A stretch of 64,000 nucleotides of DNA from Undaria pinnatifida (GCA_012845835.1 JABAKD010000010.1:15973355-16037354), one strand, 5' to 3'; shown: positions 12,801 through 23,904, counted from the stretch's first letter. Program-made: numbers and translations. The notes: generated by a model not told the origin, from the letters alone.

Positions 12801-15800
12801 AGCCCCAGTTGTGGGCTTGCTGCCGGAGGCGGCTCAGCTAGGCTGCTTGCCGGGGCTGAAGACTGCACTGATATAAGATAGATACAGCAGTAGCAGTAGT
12901 AGCTCGCTCGAGAATTATCATTCCAGTACGAAAGGTGACCAAACGTAAAAAAGCAAGAAGAGCAGTCGTTGTCGAAGCAGCAGCAGCAGCAGCAGCACAG
13001 CAGCAGCACCAGCAGCAGCAGCAAGCACCAGCAGCAGACAACGCATCCTCGCGGATCGCAGCCCCTGCTGACAGATCCACCGCCCCAGTTGTGGGCTTGC
13101 TGCCGGCGGCGGCTCAGCTAGGCTACTTGCCGGGGCCAGAGATTGCACTTATAACTAGCTCGCTCGTCGGGTCGCTCGTCGGGTCGACCCGGTGGTCTAG
13201 CGGTACGGGCATGCCCATGCATGTGGGTTGCGGTTCCTTTCCTATTTTTCGCGCGCACACCACATGACAAAATTATCAGCTGCAAACAATGCCGGTAAAA
13301 AACTCAGAGAACACGACATACTCGGAAAAGTACGAGGGACCAAGGACCAACCAACCGACCGAGGTATACATGCTTTGGCCCGTGAGAAATGTCACGGGTC
13401 AAGTCGACTTGACCCGCATGAAACCCGCATCTCGCGGGTCACCCGAATTGTGGCGGGTCGGGTCGGGTCGGGTCAGGAGGTTTTCAAAATCTCGCGCGTC
13501 GGGTCGGGTCGGATCAGGAGGTTTTCAAAATCTCGCGGGTCGGGTCGGGTCGGGTCAAGACGCCTCGAAATTCTCGCGGGTCGGGTCGGGTCGGATCGGG
13601 TCAAGACGTCTCGAAATTTTCACGGGTCGGGTCGGGTCAGCTGACTCGACCCGACCCGACCCGACCCGACCCGACCCGACCCGACCCGACCCGACCCGAC
13701 CCGACCCGACCCGACCCGACCCGCGAGATTTGACCCGACCCGTGAAAAGCCCTGGTTATGATGATGTTATGACGATGTTATGATGATGCTACGATGATGT
13801 TATGACGATGTTATGATGGTGTTACGATGATGTTATGATGGTGTTATGATGATGTTATGATGATGTTATGATGATGTTATGATGGTGTTACGATGATGCT
13901 ATGATGGTGTTATGATGATGTTATGATGATGTTACGATGATGTTATGATGAGGTTACGATGATGTTATCATGATGTTATGATGATGTTATGATGATGTTA
14001 TGATGGTGTTATGATGATGTTATGATGATGCCATGATGATGTTATGATGGTGTTATGATGGTGTTATGATGATGTTATAATGATGTTATGATGGTGTTAT
14101 GATGGTGTTACGATGGTGTTATGATGATGTTATGATGATGTTATGATATACCCCCATTTTCACCATCTTCACAGCCGAGTTTTGGCCAGTCGCACGAGCA
14201 ACTCTTAATACACCTCACGGGGCAAAAACGCATTTTTAGGCGATTTGAATGGCGCAGCGTAGATTACCGTTCCAATTGCGGATTCTTGTCGCACAATCAA
14301 AACAGCACAGCACGAACTCTGAAGGCTGCAAAGGAGTAGGGGGGTCACTCGCGCGAGTGATCCCGAGCCGCTGCAAAAAACAAGGCCCCCAAAAAGTGAC
14401 CCCCCCACCCACCGCCTGCCTGGTTGGTGAAAACCCTACGTGCTCCGTCCCGGCATAGTAGGAATGCGAGGGTCTATGGTCATACGACTACGACCATGCA
14501 CAAACTGAGTACACCCCCCTACGGTAGCCTGGGCCCCCACGTCCACGTAACTCTCTTAGCCATGGATGGACGAGGTTACAAGGCTTGAGTTATCTCCGGA
14601 GAATTCTCATTACACCAGTAAAGAGTACGTGACAACGCACTTGAGAAATGCGGAGTTAAGGTGCGTTCGCTCGATTTTTTTTTTTCATTGGTCAGCAATG
14701 AAACATGAGAGAAAACGCTTTCAAACGCTGAGATTAGTGCGAGGCACTCTGCCTCAAATAAATCATACATAGCACTTTTAATCTGAGTATGGCCTAAAAA
14801 AAAGAGTTTCGTATAAAACCTTTTTTCCACCTTCATAATCGATTAAATACACGGATAAACCCCAAGCGTTTGGTCTCCACAACGAAAGTTCAGCTGCTAC
14901 TAAGCGATGTCGCGTACTGCACCGCATCCACCACCTGGTCACCCCGTGCACGAAAACGCGTGTAGTGGAAACCCCACTCCTTACAAAGCATATGTTAAAA
15001 ATAAAACAAAAAATGGTGATGCATGAGGTACAGAAAGTTAGCTCGTCACACCTCGAGCCCTTGCGACCTGAAAAAAGTATTCCACGCTAATTTCGAGTAG
15101 TTCGCGCCCAATCACGTGGGTGCAGTTCTAAATATGTCCAGCCCCCATATCCCCCCCCCCCCCGGAAATGAGAACGCCCTCCCCCCCCCGACCCCGCCCA
15201 ACCCCGCACATGCTGCACTCCTACCTAAATCTTCTGCCGCGGGGCAACTCGGCAGGAAGTCGATGCCCAGCTGGGTGCACTGCTCCACGAGGTTGGTGAA
15301 GAGCTGCCGCGGTGTGGGCTTGGGATAGACACAAGTCGGCCAGTAGCCGAACTGCCAGAGGTGCCTCGCGGCGACAAGCCCGTCGCCTGGTTGAGCAACC
15401 GGGGGCGGGGCGGGGGCGACGGCAATGCGGAGAGGGTGGGATAGAGCGAGAGCGCAAAAAACAAAACGCGATGTGCGCTTGACAAATAGAAAAAACAGTG
15501 GGTCTGTTTGCACGTACGCATATGAACCACGCGTAAGAATGGCGTCGTTAAAATAAGGTATCCGAGCTGTTTGTGTGGCAAAATGAAGCTGCAGCCGACA
15601 ACGGTACGTGCAATGTCAACACATGCCAGGTGTACAGCGTGAACTGTTATTATATACCAGGTGTGCTGTGCTGATAGATCGACTGGGCATACTATTTACG
15701 TACACCAGGTCTACTGCGTATACAATTACCATATACCAGGCAAATTGCTTGTAGCGCGCCATCAAACGTGTGACGCAGCGGTGCAGTCGACATGAATCCA

Positions 15801-16461
15801 TCCCTCAATTATCGCAAAAGTCGCGATCGAAATATCATACGCAGCTTGCAAAATATGAGGTTCGACGAATTTCTCCATCTCACAGCCGCTGGGTCTTTTT
15901 CTTTTCTCTTTATATCGCAAAAAGTCGACACCACCCACCTCCGTTGTTTCCCGGGCCGCAGACGATGAGGACTTTTGACGAGGGTGGATAGACCTTCGCT
16001 ATGGCGCAGGCAACGCTCAAGCCTGCCAGCTCCATAAGCTACTACGGGTGGGAGGGGGTCAGGGGGGACAGTTTCAAAGAAGCGGGGGAGGAATCAAGCG
16101 TGATCGAAACGAAAAACTCGACGAAAAAAACGAACTAGTTGCATACAAGAGTGCTGGGTGCTGCGTAAAACGGTCTTCGAAACTCGCCATGATTTTCTCG
16201 CCACGACTGGGCGCATAAAACCGATGTACAACCGAGATAATGTTTTGGAGAACACACCTTTTAACTCCGATCCTAAGTTTTCAGCCTCGATCTACGCCGG
16301 TCACAGCTGCACACCGAGTATAGATATACTTCATAGATAGGCACCTGGTCAATGCTGAATCCAGGCGTAGTCATAAGGTCCGCGTCGAGAGCCGCCGAGT
16401 CTTCCGCATTGAGAAGGCTTATACCGCTCATGCCGGCCGCAGGCGGTGTCGAGTGCGCCAT
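6852..16461 (-). CDS. NAXE: NAD(P)HX epimerase (YjeF_N family), six exons
   Basis: Repairs the R form of hydrated NAD(P)H so that a partner dehydratase can regenerate NAD(P)H. Minus-strand exons: 16461-16345, 16038-15939, 15386-15225, 10157-10018, 8367-8288, 7026-6852. All borders are GT/AG and all phases agree (0,1,1,0,2), giving 257 residues, about the size of the YjeF_N domain. Family motifs appear in order: [24 protein letters not shown], the Rossmann loop [40 protein letters not shown] and FLGGRFVPP. The last matches the usual C-terminal end. The start is the first Met of the frame containing exon 1; Met11 is an alternative. No clear targeting peptide is visible. Introns 3 (5.07 kb), 4 and 5 are full of repeats. 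The partner dehydratase is not in this window. Confidence 0.93.
7066..7160 (+). repeat. Two long G tracts
   Basis: Runs of 14 or more and of more than 20 G lie on the plus strand in NAXE intron 5, just upstream (in gene sense) of the exon 6 acceptor. For the minus-strand transcript they are C tracts and may serve as the polypyrimidine region. On the plus strand they could form G-quadruplexes. Confidence 0.8.
7225..7497 (-). repeat. Two tandem copies of the C-rich dispersed family
   Basis: Two units of about 125-130 bp, each with ACCACGCAT, TTTCGAGACGGAGAGTT, a G tract and GACCCTCGCAT, lie inside NAXE intron 5. Read on the minus strand they match the copies at 1.67, 14.46, 48.57 and 49.26 kb. 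Confidence 0.65.
8505..9090. repeat. Seven-copy tandem array, unit 81-98 bp
   Basis: Units begin GGGTACAGTACCTCTT and continue TGACTGACGGGGCTCCTC and AACAAACTAGTGCTA. Starts are near 8505, 8589, 8681, 8765, 8849, 8939 and 9037. The array fills the 3' part (gene sense 5' part) of NAXE intron 4. I see no coding function. Confidence 0.85.
10325..10858. mobile_element. Degenerate GGGTC-repeat element, probably hAT-related
   Basis: Three tandem units of about 163 bp start with AAATGCTCGCGGGGTCGAGT and are rich in CGGGTCGGGTC. The outer edges (TTTTTCACGGGCC on the left, GACCCGTGAAAAGC on the right) resemble the ends of the element at 12009-13754. No clean target duplication is visible, so the boundaries are approximate. 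It lies inside NAXE intron 3. Confidence 0.5.
11530..11645 (+). repeat. Copy of dispersed repeat shared with 27.3 and 47.9 kb
   Basis: Shares GCCGTGGTCACAGGTATC, CTTCTCC and the ATTTTTATCGCGCATA block with the inverted copies at 27285-27425 and 47790-47995. Confidence 0.55.
11935..12008. repeat. GTTATGATGATG minisatellite, left remnant
   Basis: Degenerate 12-bp units of GATGTTATGATG. The array resumes at 13755, so the hAT-like element at 12009-13754 split a once continuous array. Confidence 0.85.
12009..13754. mobile_element. Non-autonomous hAT-like element with (GGGTC)n arms
   Basis: Left end CAGGGCTTTCCACGGGTC and right end GACCCGTGAAAAGCCCTG are inverted repeats with one mismatch. GTTATGAT flanks both ends, the 8-bp duplication typical of hAT insertion. 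That motif is also part of the host minisatellite, so the duplication is not independent proof. Both arms hold many CGGGTCGGGTC motifs. On the right they become a pure run of CCCGA units (about 13644-13728). The middle (12590-13140) holds two copies of a roughly 270-bp block with CAG runs. No transposase is visible, so it would need one from elsewhere. It sits in NAXE intron 3. Confidence 0.8.
13755..14152. repeat. GTTATGATGATG minisatellite, right part
   Basis: About 33 units of the 12-bp motif with C/T and A/G variants, continuous with the array left of 12009 if the intervening element is removed. Confidence 0.9.
14195..14420 (-). mobile_element. MITE with CACTCGCGCGAGTG palindrome (copy 2)
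   Basis: Contains GTCACTCGCGCGAGTGATC and the block CCCCCAAAAAGTGACC in the order and spacing of copies at 2.47 and 52.55 kb, in inverse orientation to copy 1. The outer ends are less clear. It lies in NAXE intron 3. Confidence 0.55.
14455..14530 (+). repeat. Copy of C-rich dispersed repeat family
   Basis: GGAATGCGAGGGTCTATGG, CATACGACTACGACCATGC and GAGTACACCCCCC appear in order. This is one of the best-preserved copies. Confidence 0.65.
15815..15895 (+). repeat. Copy of the ~85-bp AGCTTGCAAAGATGAG dispersed family
   Basis: GCGATCGAAATATCATACGC, AGCTTGCAAAATATGAGG, TTCGACGAATT and CTCACAGC match the family consensus. It lies in NAXE intron 2, about 45 bp downstream (gene sense) of the exon 2 donor. 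Confidence 0.6.
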
Positions 16462-16524
16462 GGCCGTTACCGCTGCGAGGCCCTTTCTGTTGGAAATGCG
16501 CGGCCTGCATCAACGACATCACCG

Positions 16525-16821
16525 TTAAAATCTATACCAGGTACATACCTTTGGGTTCGCACCATTTTGGGACGCACTCACTTGAACGCCGGTTGACAGC
16601 ACAGCAATTTTGTTGGGTTGGGCCATAGGGTTAGTAATAGTAGCAGTAGTAGCAGCAGTAGCAATAGCAGTAGCAGCAGTACTAGTAGCAGCAGCACTAG
16701 TAGCAGTAGCAGCAGTAGCTGGGTGGCTCACTACCTCCATAAATCCGAGCGTGCCCGACACGGGTGGCAGCGTGGCGACCACAGAGGTGAGCCGATAGGC
16801 CAGCTCTAGCATGGTGTTCAT
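16525..16821 (-). other. Open stretch upstream of NAXE with good splice donors
   Basis: A minus-strand frame of 99 codons starts MNTMLELAYRL and runs through an Ala/Thr-coding AGC/AGT microsatellite. It meets strong donor-like sites (CAA|GTGAGT, AAAG|GTATGT). None of its donor phases fits an acceptor before the NAXE start, so it is not joined to the gene. It may be a non-coding leader exon or chance. Confidence 0.25.
16622..16735. repeat. AGC/AGT trinucleotide repeat
   Basis: Imperfect run of AGCAGT and AGCAGC units upstream of NAXE. Confidence 0.9.
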
Positions 16822-17324
16822 GTTACTGAAGCGACTATTAATAGTGTTGTCTCGGCTGGCCTACAAGCGAAAGCGCGACGGCGGCTCCAAGCGAGAGCGC
16901 GACAGCGGTTACGTGACAGCCATCGACTTCCGACTGTCCCCGGCGTTTCAATAAGACCTCGTCGCGTGCGAGCCTCGGTAGGTTTGAGGTACAGTGAAGT
17001 TCGGGCGAGATGTCCGGCACATCCCAGCGGTCAAGCAAGAGGAGGTACAAGGACAAAACAAAACAAAAAAAATGATGTGACAACCATATGACATGTGTGC
17101 ATCATCGATTGTGTCCTTGGCCGACAGTCATACAGCAGCAGCCGTTGCGCAACACGGAAAAGGACAACCCTCATGGTACCTATGATCAGATGTGATATGT
17201 TCGAAGATAGGCGTTTGCGTCGCGATCGAGGTCGTCGTACACGAACAACCCAAAAAAAGACAAAAACGTAGTAGTGCACACCTGGTTGGTGCACACGACA
17301 CGCACAACACAACAAAAAACAAAA

Positions 17325-17585
17325 ATACAAGGGTCGACATACACACGCACCCGTATACAACGGCAGCTTGCGCTGCCGGGGTTGTAACGAGGACCAATGA
17401 TAGGGACAGCTTGCGCTATACCTACAATGGGACTCGAAGGGTGCGCCAGCTAGCGTTGGGCTGCGAAAGCAACTGAGTTAAATCGACACACGACGCGTAT
17501 GAAAATACGCGGAAGTGTGGTGAGCTAAAGCTTTATTTTTCCCCATCCGCCGGAGGATAAAAAAAAAAACAAAAAAAAAAACAAG
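17325..17585 (+). repeat. Dispersed A-tailed repeat, copy 1
   Basis: About 240 bp nearly identical to the inverted copy at 46468-46725: GGCAGCTTGCGCTGCCGGGG, GGGACTCGAAGGGTGCGCC, CCATCCGCCGGAGGAT and an A-rich tract at the right end. Seen from the other strand, CCTTCGAGTCCC resembles a Pol III B box. A SINE origin is possible but not shown. Confidence 0.7.
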
Positions 17586-17762
17586 AGGCCTAGAGTACCA
17601 CAGGAGGTACCGCTGTGCTCGTAAAACACACGCAGTCCGCTAGTCACACCTCACACCTTCCACGCCACCACACCAAGACGTCTTCCTCTAGTGCTTGTCA
17701 TTATGCTGACTCGGTGGCCTTACTCGCCCAAGATGGCTTTCTGTCTGGGATCAGTACAACAA

Positions 17763-17763
17763 G

Positions 17764-17829
<66 letters not shown>
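17763..17829 (+). repeat. (CAG)n microsatellite, about 22 units
   Basis: Uninterrupted GCA/CAG run. The poly-Ala and poly-Ser frames across it are repeat effects. Confidence 0.95.
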
Positions 17830-19639
17830 AGCAGATTCGCGTCGACTCGTATCATACCACAAGCTCTGCCCAGCACACTCAACAGATTTACAGATAGATG
17901 CTACGATGCCCTCTCTGAGGTGGCGCGGAGATTACGCAAGTGGGCGGGCGTGTGGCTGGACTTGCCTGCAACCTGTGGGTCGAGTGCGCTACGTACGCGC
18001 GCGATCGGCTGTTTGTGGAACGCGATCGGCCAGAGGAAAACAAAAGCCAAGAGTTCCTGGAAAATTATCTTAAAAAAACGTACGGACGCGTTTCAGAGTT
18101 GGCAGTCACTTGCCCCTGGGATATTTCCATTTTTTATTATCCTAGTTATTGCAAGTGGTCTTCGACCGCGCGTGCTACGGGTGTGTACGTCCTCATGACG
18201 GTTATAGGTCGGTGACTCCGCTGGTGCTGCGACATGTTGCCTGCGCCTCCTTGGAACATGAGGGGAAAATACTTGAAAAAACGTGAAATTGCGAAATAGT
18301 CGCACCTCACCTCTGCGAGGACGAGGGCGCTGTCGGGCTAAAAAAGCCGAAAGCAGGGGCGTGCGATATGGCCAGTAGTCTTGCCACACAACATAGGCTT
18401 GATGCTCTCATCGGGAGTCCACGGTCCGTACAGGGCAGTGAAGCCGCGAGGGTATTTGTGCGATGGTAGCCGGAGCAACCTCCCTATTGAAGAAATGCCT
18501 TGCCATAAACGATAAAACCCTTATTTTTGAATTTGAATTTCGAAATATTTCATGTTTTTTCCTGGGGTACAAGTACCTGGTACCTGTGGACTACACCTGG
18601 TATTTCACGCAGAAGGCAGTATAGGCAGGTGATCGGTGAGCACTCGACGTGAGAAGACGATTCACGGCTGGGTGCAGGCGCCCATCGGTATCGTGGTCGC
18701 CCACCCAGACGAGAGAGCATGTTCTTCGCGCCAGCCATATCACAATAGCGTTGGAGTCTCGTGGAGAACGGACAGTCAGTGCTGTTGTTGTTGTGCTTGC
18801 CCGACTTGTGTGTCATTTACTCCTCGCTGACCAATACAATGTGTTGAATGAATATTGAATGCTTCGCAGTTTTCGCCTTGTGCATTTTTAGGAAATGCTA
18901 TAGACTAATGGTGCTGCTCTGCTTTTGTCGTGGTCCCTCAATACTATTAATATTAGTGCGGTGCCTTGCCAGATGACAATAATACTCCTACTAAAGGGGA
19001 ACGCCCGCACCAAAGTGGGACTCCCGAACTACCCCGGGATTGTGCTGTACGCTGCTGCCATGGAGGACGAAGCCGTGACTCAGGGGCCCCTGTCCAACCG
19101 CGTGAAACCCCCGTTAACGCTGTGAAGGGGTTTACCAAAAATGAACTTCAGATAGCTTAAAAAGCAAATAACTTCTCCGGTAAAAGCCCACAGGCGTCGC
19201 CAAATCTCAGATCGGAGTGAAATGATAAAGGCAGTGAGTGGTAGACGCGACAGCCAAGCAAGGATCGTTAGTACTCTTATGAACATACTTCTCGTATAGA
19301 CTAGTCTATACATATAGAAATATTCATAGTTTCCACGCACAAATTGGCCTGCCCCACCCGTCCCCTCCCCCTTCCCCCCCTCCCGCCCCCATTTTAATCA
19401 AAATCAGGCCCCCACGTCCTTAAAAACTCCGCCCTCCCCTCACCGGATATTCGACTTACAGGATTCACTTGATAAACTGATGCATTTCCTTCCACAGCTG
19501 TCAGATTTTGTCCCCCTCAGAAACGGGTTTTATAGTTTCCGCGCACAGACTGCCTAACATCACCCTGTTGACCCTGATAGCTACACTGTAGTTGCAAGGG
19601 GAGTCGCCGACCTATATCCTTAATGAGGACACACAACCC

Positions 19640-19725
19640 GTAATACGCGCGATCGGAGTATCACACACAGCTTGCAAAGATGAGTTTCGACAAAATATTC
19701 GATCTCACAGCTGGATGGGGTGTAT
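19640..19725 (+). repeat. Copy of the ~85-bp AGCTTGCAAAGATGAG dispersed family
   Basis: GCGCGATCGGAGTATCACAC, AGCTTGCAAAGATGAG, TTCGAC and CTCACAGCTG in order. Confidence 0.65.
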
Positions 19726-20254
19726 TTTAAATTTTATAATATATTCTACTTGGTATAGAGACTAGATATCTATGCCACACATCATAAACCCGCAATACAA
19801 CAGACTGACTGATGTACGTTAACTGGATGGTAAGGCATAATAATGGTAAATAAAGGTGCACAGATGTGCCACGTTCGTGCATGCTACCCTTTAGCATGCG
19901 GTTGGCCAGTTGCCAGCATAAAAAAACAACACCGGTTGTACTCGGACGACTTAATGCAGAATCGGGTAGTCTATACCCTGCAAAATATCATGCGACAAAA
20001 ACGACACACCACGCGCGCACAAGACATTGCCAGCCCCAAAGGGCAGGCATATATAGTCTAGTCTATAGAGTAAAGAAAAACACCGAAAATTGCCTCAGCT
20101 CGAACTCACGGTTCCGCCATTCATTCGCAAACCGTTTAGCCAAGCACCACTACCTTATACTCATTGCATTCGAAAACCACAACGACACAAAGGACCACAG
20201 CGTTTAAGCAGCAAGAGTTATATCCGATACTGGCAACCAAAGAACAGGTTGTGA

Positions 20255-21245
20255 AACCGTTTTCTTCGTCGTAGCTTCCTATTAATAGTAGGTAGTAGGT
20301 GTAACAAGGAGAAGAAATGGTTGCAGCTTGTTGTGTATGTACCTTTTACCTAGTAGTATAGTACCGATCGCTGGCGTTGACGGGGGGTAGGGGCAAGGGG
20401 GTCAGTCGACTCGGCGCGCGCTCGGCGTAGGTTAGTATATGGAAAGGGCGTGGTTGGTGGCTGGTGGTGGGCCTTGCGCGGCACAGGACTAACCGGATCA
20501 TGGCAACAGGTACTGTAGAGGGGGGGCAAATGGGCAAAGATAATTAAAATAAAGGAACAGCACTACTAGGGCTTCCCACGTGATCCCCCACCGCAGTAGT
20601 AACCTGGCCCGACGCCGCTTAACTTCACAGAGCGGACGGGATATGGTGCGATCGACGTGGTATGGCCGTTCCTGACTGCAAGTCACGTTGGCGCCCATCT
20701 ATAACAGCTTGCTATTAAGAAAATAATAAATATATGAAGGGAAGGCCGGCAATCAATGTGAATGGGTGGGGGGGGTTGTCACAGAAGAGCTTGCCTAGGC
20801 GTCGTTGGCCGCGGTGTGGCCATTACGATGTGGTGGCAGCTCTCCCGCGCACGCTGCTATCTATTATATTATCGTGTGTGAAGTCCCATGCTTACGTTGC
20901 CAGCAACCCTCATCATCCATCATCCATGGTAGAAAAAACAAGCAGGGTGTAACCATTTTCGTCGTGCCCTCCCAATAGGTGTAAGGGGGAGTGGTTTCAG
21001 CTTCTTCTGTACGTAGTAGTTAGTGCCGATCGTTGACGTTCGCAAGAGGGCGCGCGCGCGGCTCGGCGGGGGCGGGGGGGGGGGGGGGGGGGTCAGTCAA
21101 CTCGGCGCGCGCTCGACGTAGGTTAGTATAGGGACAGGGCGGTATGGGAAATGGAGTCGTCCATCAACGGGAGGCGGGTGCGGGGATTGTTGCGGCAGAG
21201 CCTGGCTGTCGTTGGCCGAGGTTTGGCCGTATTATACTGCTGTAT
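20255..21245. repeat. Diverged direct duplication
   Basis: Two copies share a TTCGTCGT block, GTGTAA, GATCG, a G-rich run, CTCGGCGCGCGCTC, CGTAGGTTAGTATA and later GTCGTTGGCCG. The left copy carries about 250 extra bp (roughly 20480-20735). The right copy has a long G tract at about 21068-21092. Confidence 0.55.
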
Positions 21246-21718
21246 ATATTCACAATAGTGCGACAGCTTTTCTCGCGCGCAAGCACACAAATGCATTTTT
21301 TAGGCTCAGGCCCATAATGCTAGCATAGCTTATAGCATATCTGGTTTTCTTTCGCGTAATTCAAAGCGTAAGTGGCGGGGAGCATTGTTCAAGCATATTA
21401 TGCCTTAAAAAAAGCATATAGTCTACACGTCAGCGACGAGCATACCCTGCTCTTTTTTCAGCATATCGGCTGCAAATGAGGGCACAAGGGGTATCTGACA
21501 TGTTTCCACAGCACCTAGCAGTCTGCAGTTATGCACAATGTCGACTACTTTGACTTTTCTTCGTATAAGATTACCGGATAACGCAATTATATACCTCAAG
21601 ACCTAAAACAGGGAGAGTAGTTTTGTTTCAACGAGCAACGACACCGCACCGCACACAGCATACAGCACACAGCACACAGAAGACCACAAGCCCACAAAAC
21701 TACACATCAAAAAAAGAC

Positions 21719-21910
21719 AAGGGGAAAATCCCTGCTTGGTACAACGTAGCCAAAAACGTGGCCTTGATCCAACCCTCTTCTGCTTTCGTAGAACGGGTGT
21801 TTTCCATCCTTCGCAGCTGCCTTGACGACCGGCAGCAGAAGTGCTACCTCGACCGCATTTCAGCGGCAACTCTTCTCAATTACAATAGGGCATCGGAAAG
21901 CCGAGGCTGA
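21719..21910 (+). pseudogene. hAT transposase C-terminal dimerisation domain, fragment
   Basis: About 64 codons carry the hATC pattern: IPAWYNVAKNVALIQPSSAF, VERVFSILRSCLDD, then RISAATLLNYN and a stop at 21908-21910. The Ser-Ser-x-x-x-Glu-Arg-x-Phe-Ser core is the family hallmark. No zinc finger or RNase-H-like catalytic part can be seen upstream, where only about 400 bp remain before the element end. The transposase is therefore truncated. Confidence 0.75.
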
Positions 21911-22470
21911 GGGGCACCTCCGAGTAATTCATCATGATAGTATGGTAGAGGGGGGGCTTTTCTGCTTTCTTGTGCTTTTTCGTCATCTCCTTCTGACTGA
22001 CGTAGCGCTGCTGTTCGCTGCGTGCTGCTTGGTTAGACGAGGAGTAACATTTCTTCATTTTTTTCCAGATTGGCAGGAGAGGGAGGTTGCTTTTTGTGAA
22101 ACGAATAACTAGTAGTGCTGTAGAGTGCCCTATTAAGCACACAATAAGCCACCCCTGGCGCCATCCTCTGGTCTGCTGTCAATAAGCGGGTTTTATCATA
22201 AAACCTAGTATCAGACGACAGCTAAGATCGCCCTTTCGTCTTTCGAGAGGAAAAAAAAAAGAAGAGATATTCATATAGGAGTTAGAGGCTGTGCGGCATG
22301 TTACTCCTTGCCGGAAAAAAAAGGTGAAAATGTGGGTGCTTGCCTAATAAGCACACTTTCACGTATGTCTTTGCGCACGTCCTGGAGCGTTCCAGAAGCC
22401 CAAACTTGGTATGCATATCATGGGCATCAGTGGCAACGATGTCAAAAAAAAAATCGCATCTGGACACATA

Positions 22471-22502
22471 ACCGGGGATGTTAATGACGTATCCCCGGTT
22501 TT
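22471..22502. other. Short perfect hairpin
   Basis: AACCGGGGAT, an 11-base loop, then ATCCCCGGTT, inside the hAT element. Function unknown. Confidence 0.5.
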
Positions 22503-23499
22503 TCGGGGTCGCAACTTTGGGGCCAATTTACCTGTTCTTGGCCAGTTTGCGTGCCCCCTGCACATGGAGCGACGAAGAACCAAACAAAAAGGCATGCATG
22601 TGACTCGCTCATGACATTTGAAGACTACTGCAAAAAAAAAATCATTGTGGAGCTAATCTGACAATTTGACAGTCGTTCAAACAGAGGCATTTTTTTGCCG
22701 ATTTACCTGCCGCTACGGTAAGAACTAGCCCCGAAATTCCCCAAGCTATTCCCTACACGAAACAAGCCTATCCCAATCCCAAACCATGCCACTCCGTGAA
22801 CACGTCCACCCTATTGTCAAAGACAACAGAAACAAATGACATTACACTCCGTAGTAGTGCTCTATAGTGTGCATCACCCAACAGGGAAAAAAAGCACCCT
22901 ATTCCCGGCTTTAGCGCCCAACGCTGGTGTACCACGCTGCCATTCGAATGGGGCCAATAGAACTCCCCCCCTTCATCCTCTACTCACCCGCAAACCTTCA
23001 CAACTGCTGCTACCGCAAACACTCATGTAGTTCAGAGCTGTTTTGACTCTTCTCTAGCGCCCTGCAAGGGAGGATAAATTCCCCCCAGGTTCTCGTATCA
23101 CATCGCCACGGCAGTAGTTTCCTCCAGAAAACACCTATCCGGAGCTGTTACAATTCCGACGGATGCATTGTATCCCGTCTGAGCGCTTGGAGACAACACG
23201 GAAAAAAAGAGAAGGAACACATAGATTAGGGGACAACAATGCCGCATCTTCCCCTTTTTCGAACCAAACCTCCTAAACCCCTGCGGCCTGCTTCGCATGA
23301 CTTCCATATGCTTCGCGTACCAAACGCAATTTCGTCTTAAAACAAGCACACGTCTCGGTGGCTGGGGCTACCGGTGCCAAGACAAAAAAAAATGTGCGGA
23401 AGAGCAAAAAGTCTAGACTACACGTCAACAATCTGCCGGGGCGTTCGTTGCCTTCCCGCCCTTGACATGGCGGGCGTCATCTGACGTGAGGCAGGCCCC

Positions 23500-23712
23500 G
23501 CTCCTACCACCACCCCACGGCCACGACCATCTCCGCGCCCCCAGACAGCTTCCACACGCCCGGCACCCCCCCTCCCACGGCCACGACCATCTCCGCCCCC
23601 CCCGACAACTCCCACACGCCCTGCACCCCCCCTTCCACGGCCACGACTATCTCCGCGCCCCGACAACTCCCACACGCCCGGGACCTCCCCTCCCCTCCCG
23701 GAGACGATTATC
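23500..23712 (+). repeat. 60-bp tandem repeat, C-rich, 3.5 copies
   Basis: CACGGCCACGACCATCTCCG recurs every 60 bp with GACAACTCCCACACGCC between. It lies within the hAT element, just upstream of the pogo-like fragment. Confidence 0.85.
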
Positions 23713-23904
23713 TCCGCACCCCCCCCCCCCCGCGCCCCCCCCCGCGCTCCTCCCGGCCACAGTTGTGCGCCCCCGACCACCTGCCTGCTCGTCCCGTTGA
23801 TTTCTCCTTCCAGCACCGCCACCACGCCCCTCTATCCCTCGCCCCCTTCCACGTACGTCCCCGGAACCTTTCCCCCCCCCACGCCCCCACCCCGCTACGT
23901 TTGC

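Larger units (their letters stand above)
16822..21292. other. Long stretch without an assigned gene
   Basis: Holds the repeats listed separately plus unresolved open pieces. One on the plus strand (about 17940-18210) includes RLFVERDRPEENKSQEFLEN. One on the minus strand (about 18340-18480) includes HKYPRGFTALYGPWTPDESI. They look protein-like, but I found no consistent exon chain and no family, so no gene is called. Confidence 0.4.

Noticed and set aside
13186-13250. GGTGGTCTAGCGGTACGGG, a tRNA 5'-half look-alike
   Set aside because: No B box and no proper anticodon or T arm follow; it lies inside the hAT-like element.
16525-16821. Joining the upstream MNTMLELAYRL frame to the NAXE start
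   Set aside because: Its donor phases (0) do not match the phases (1 or 2) of any acceptor before the NAXE Met.
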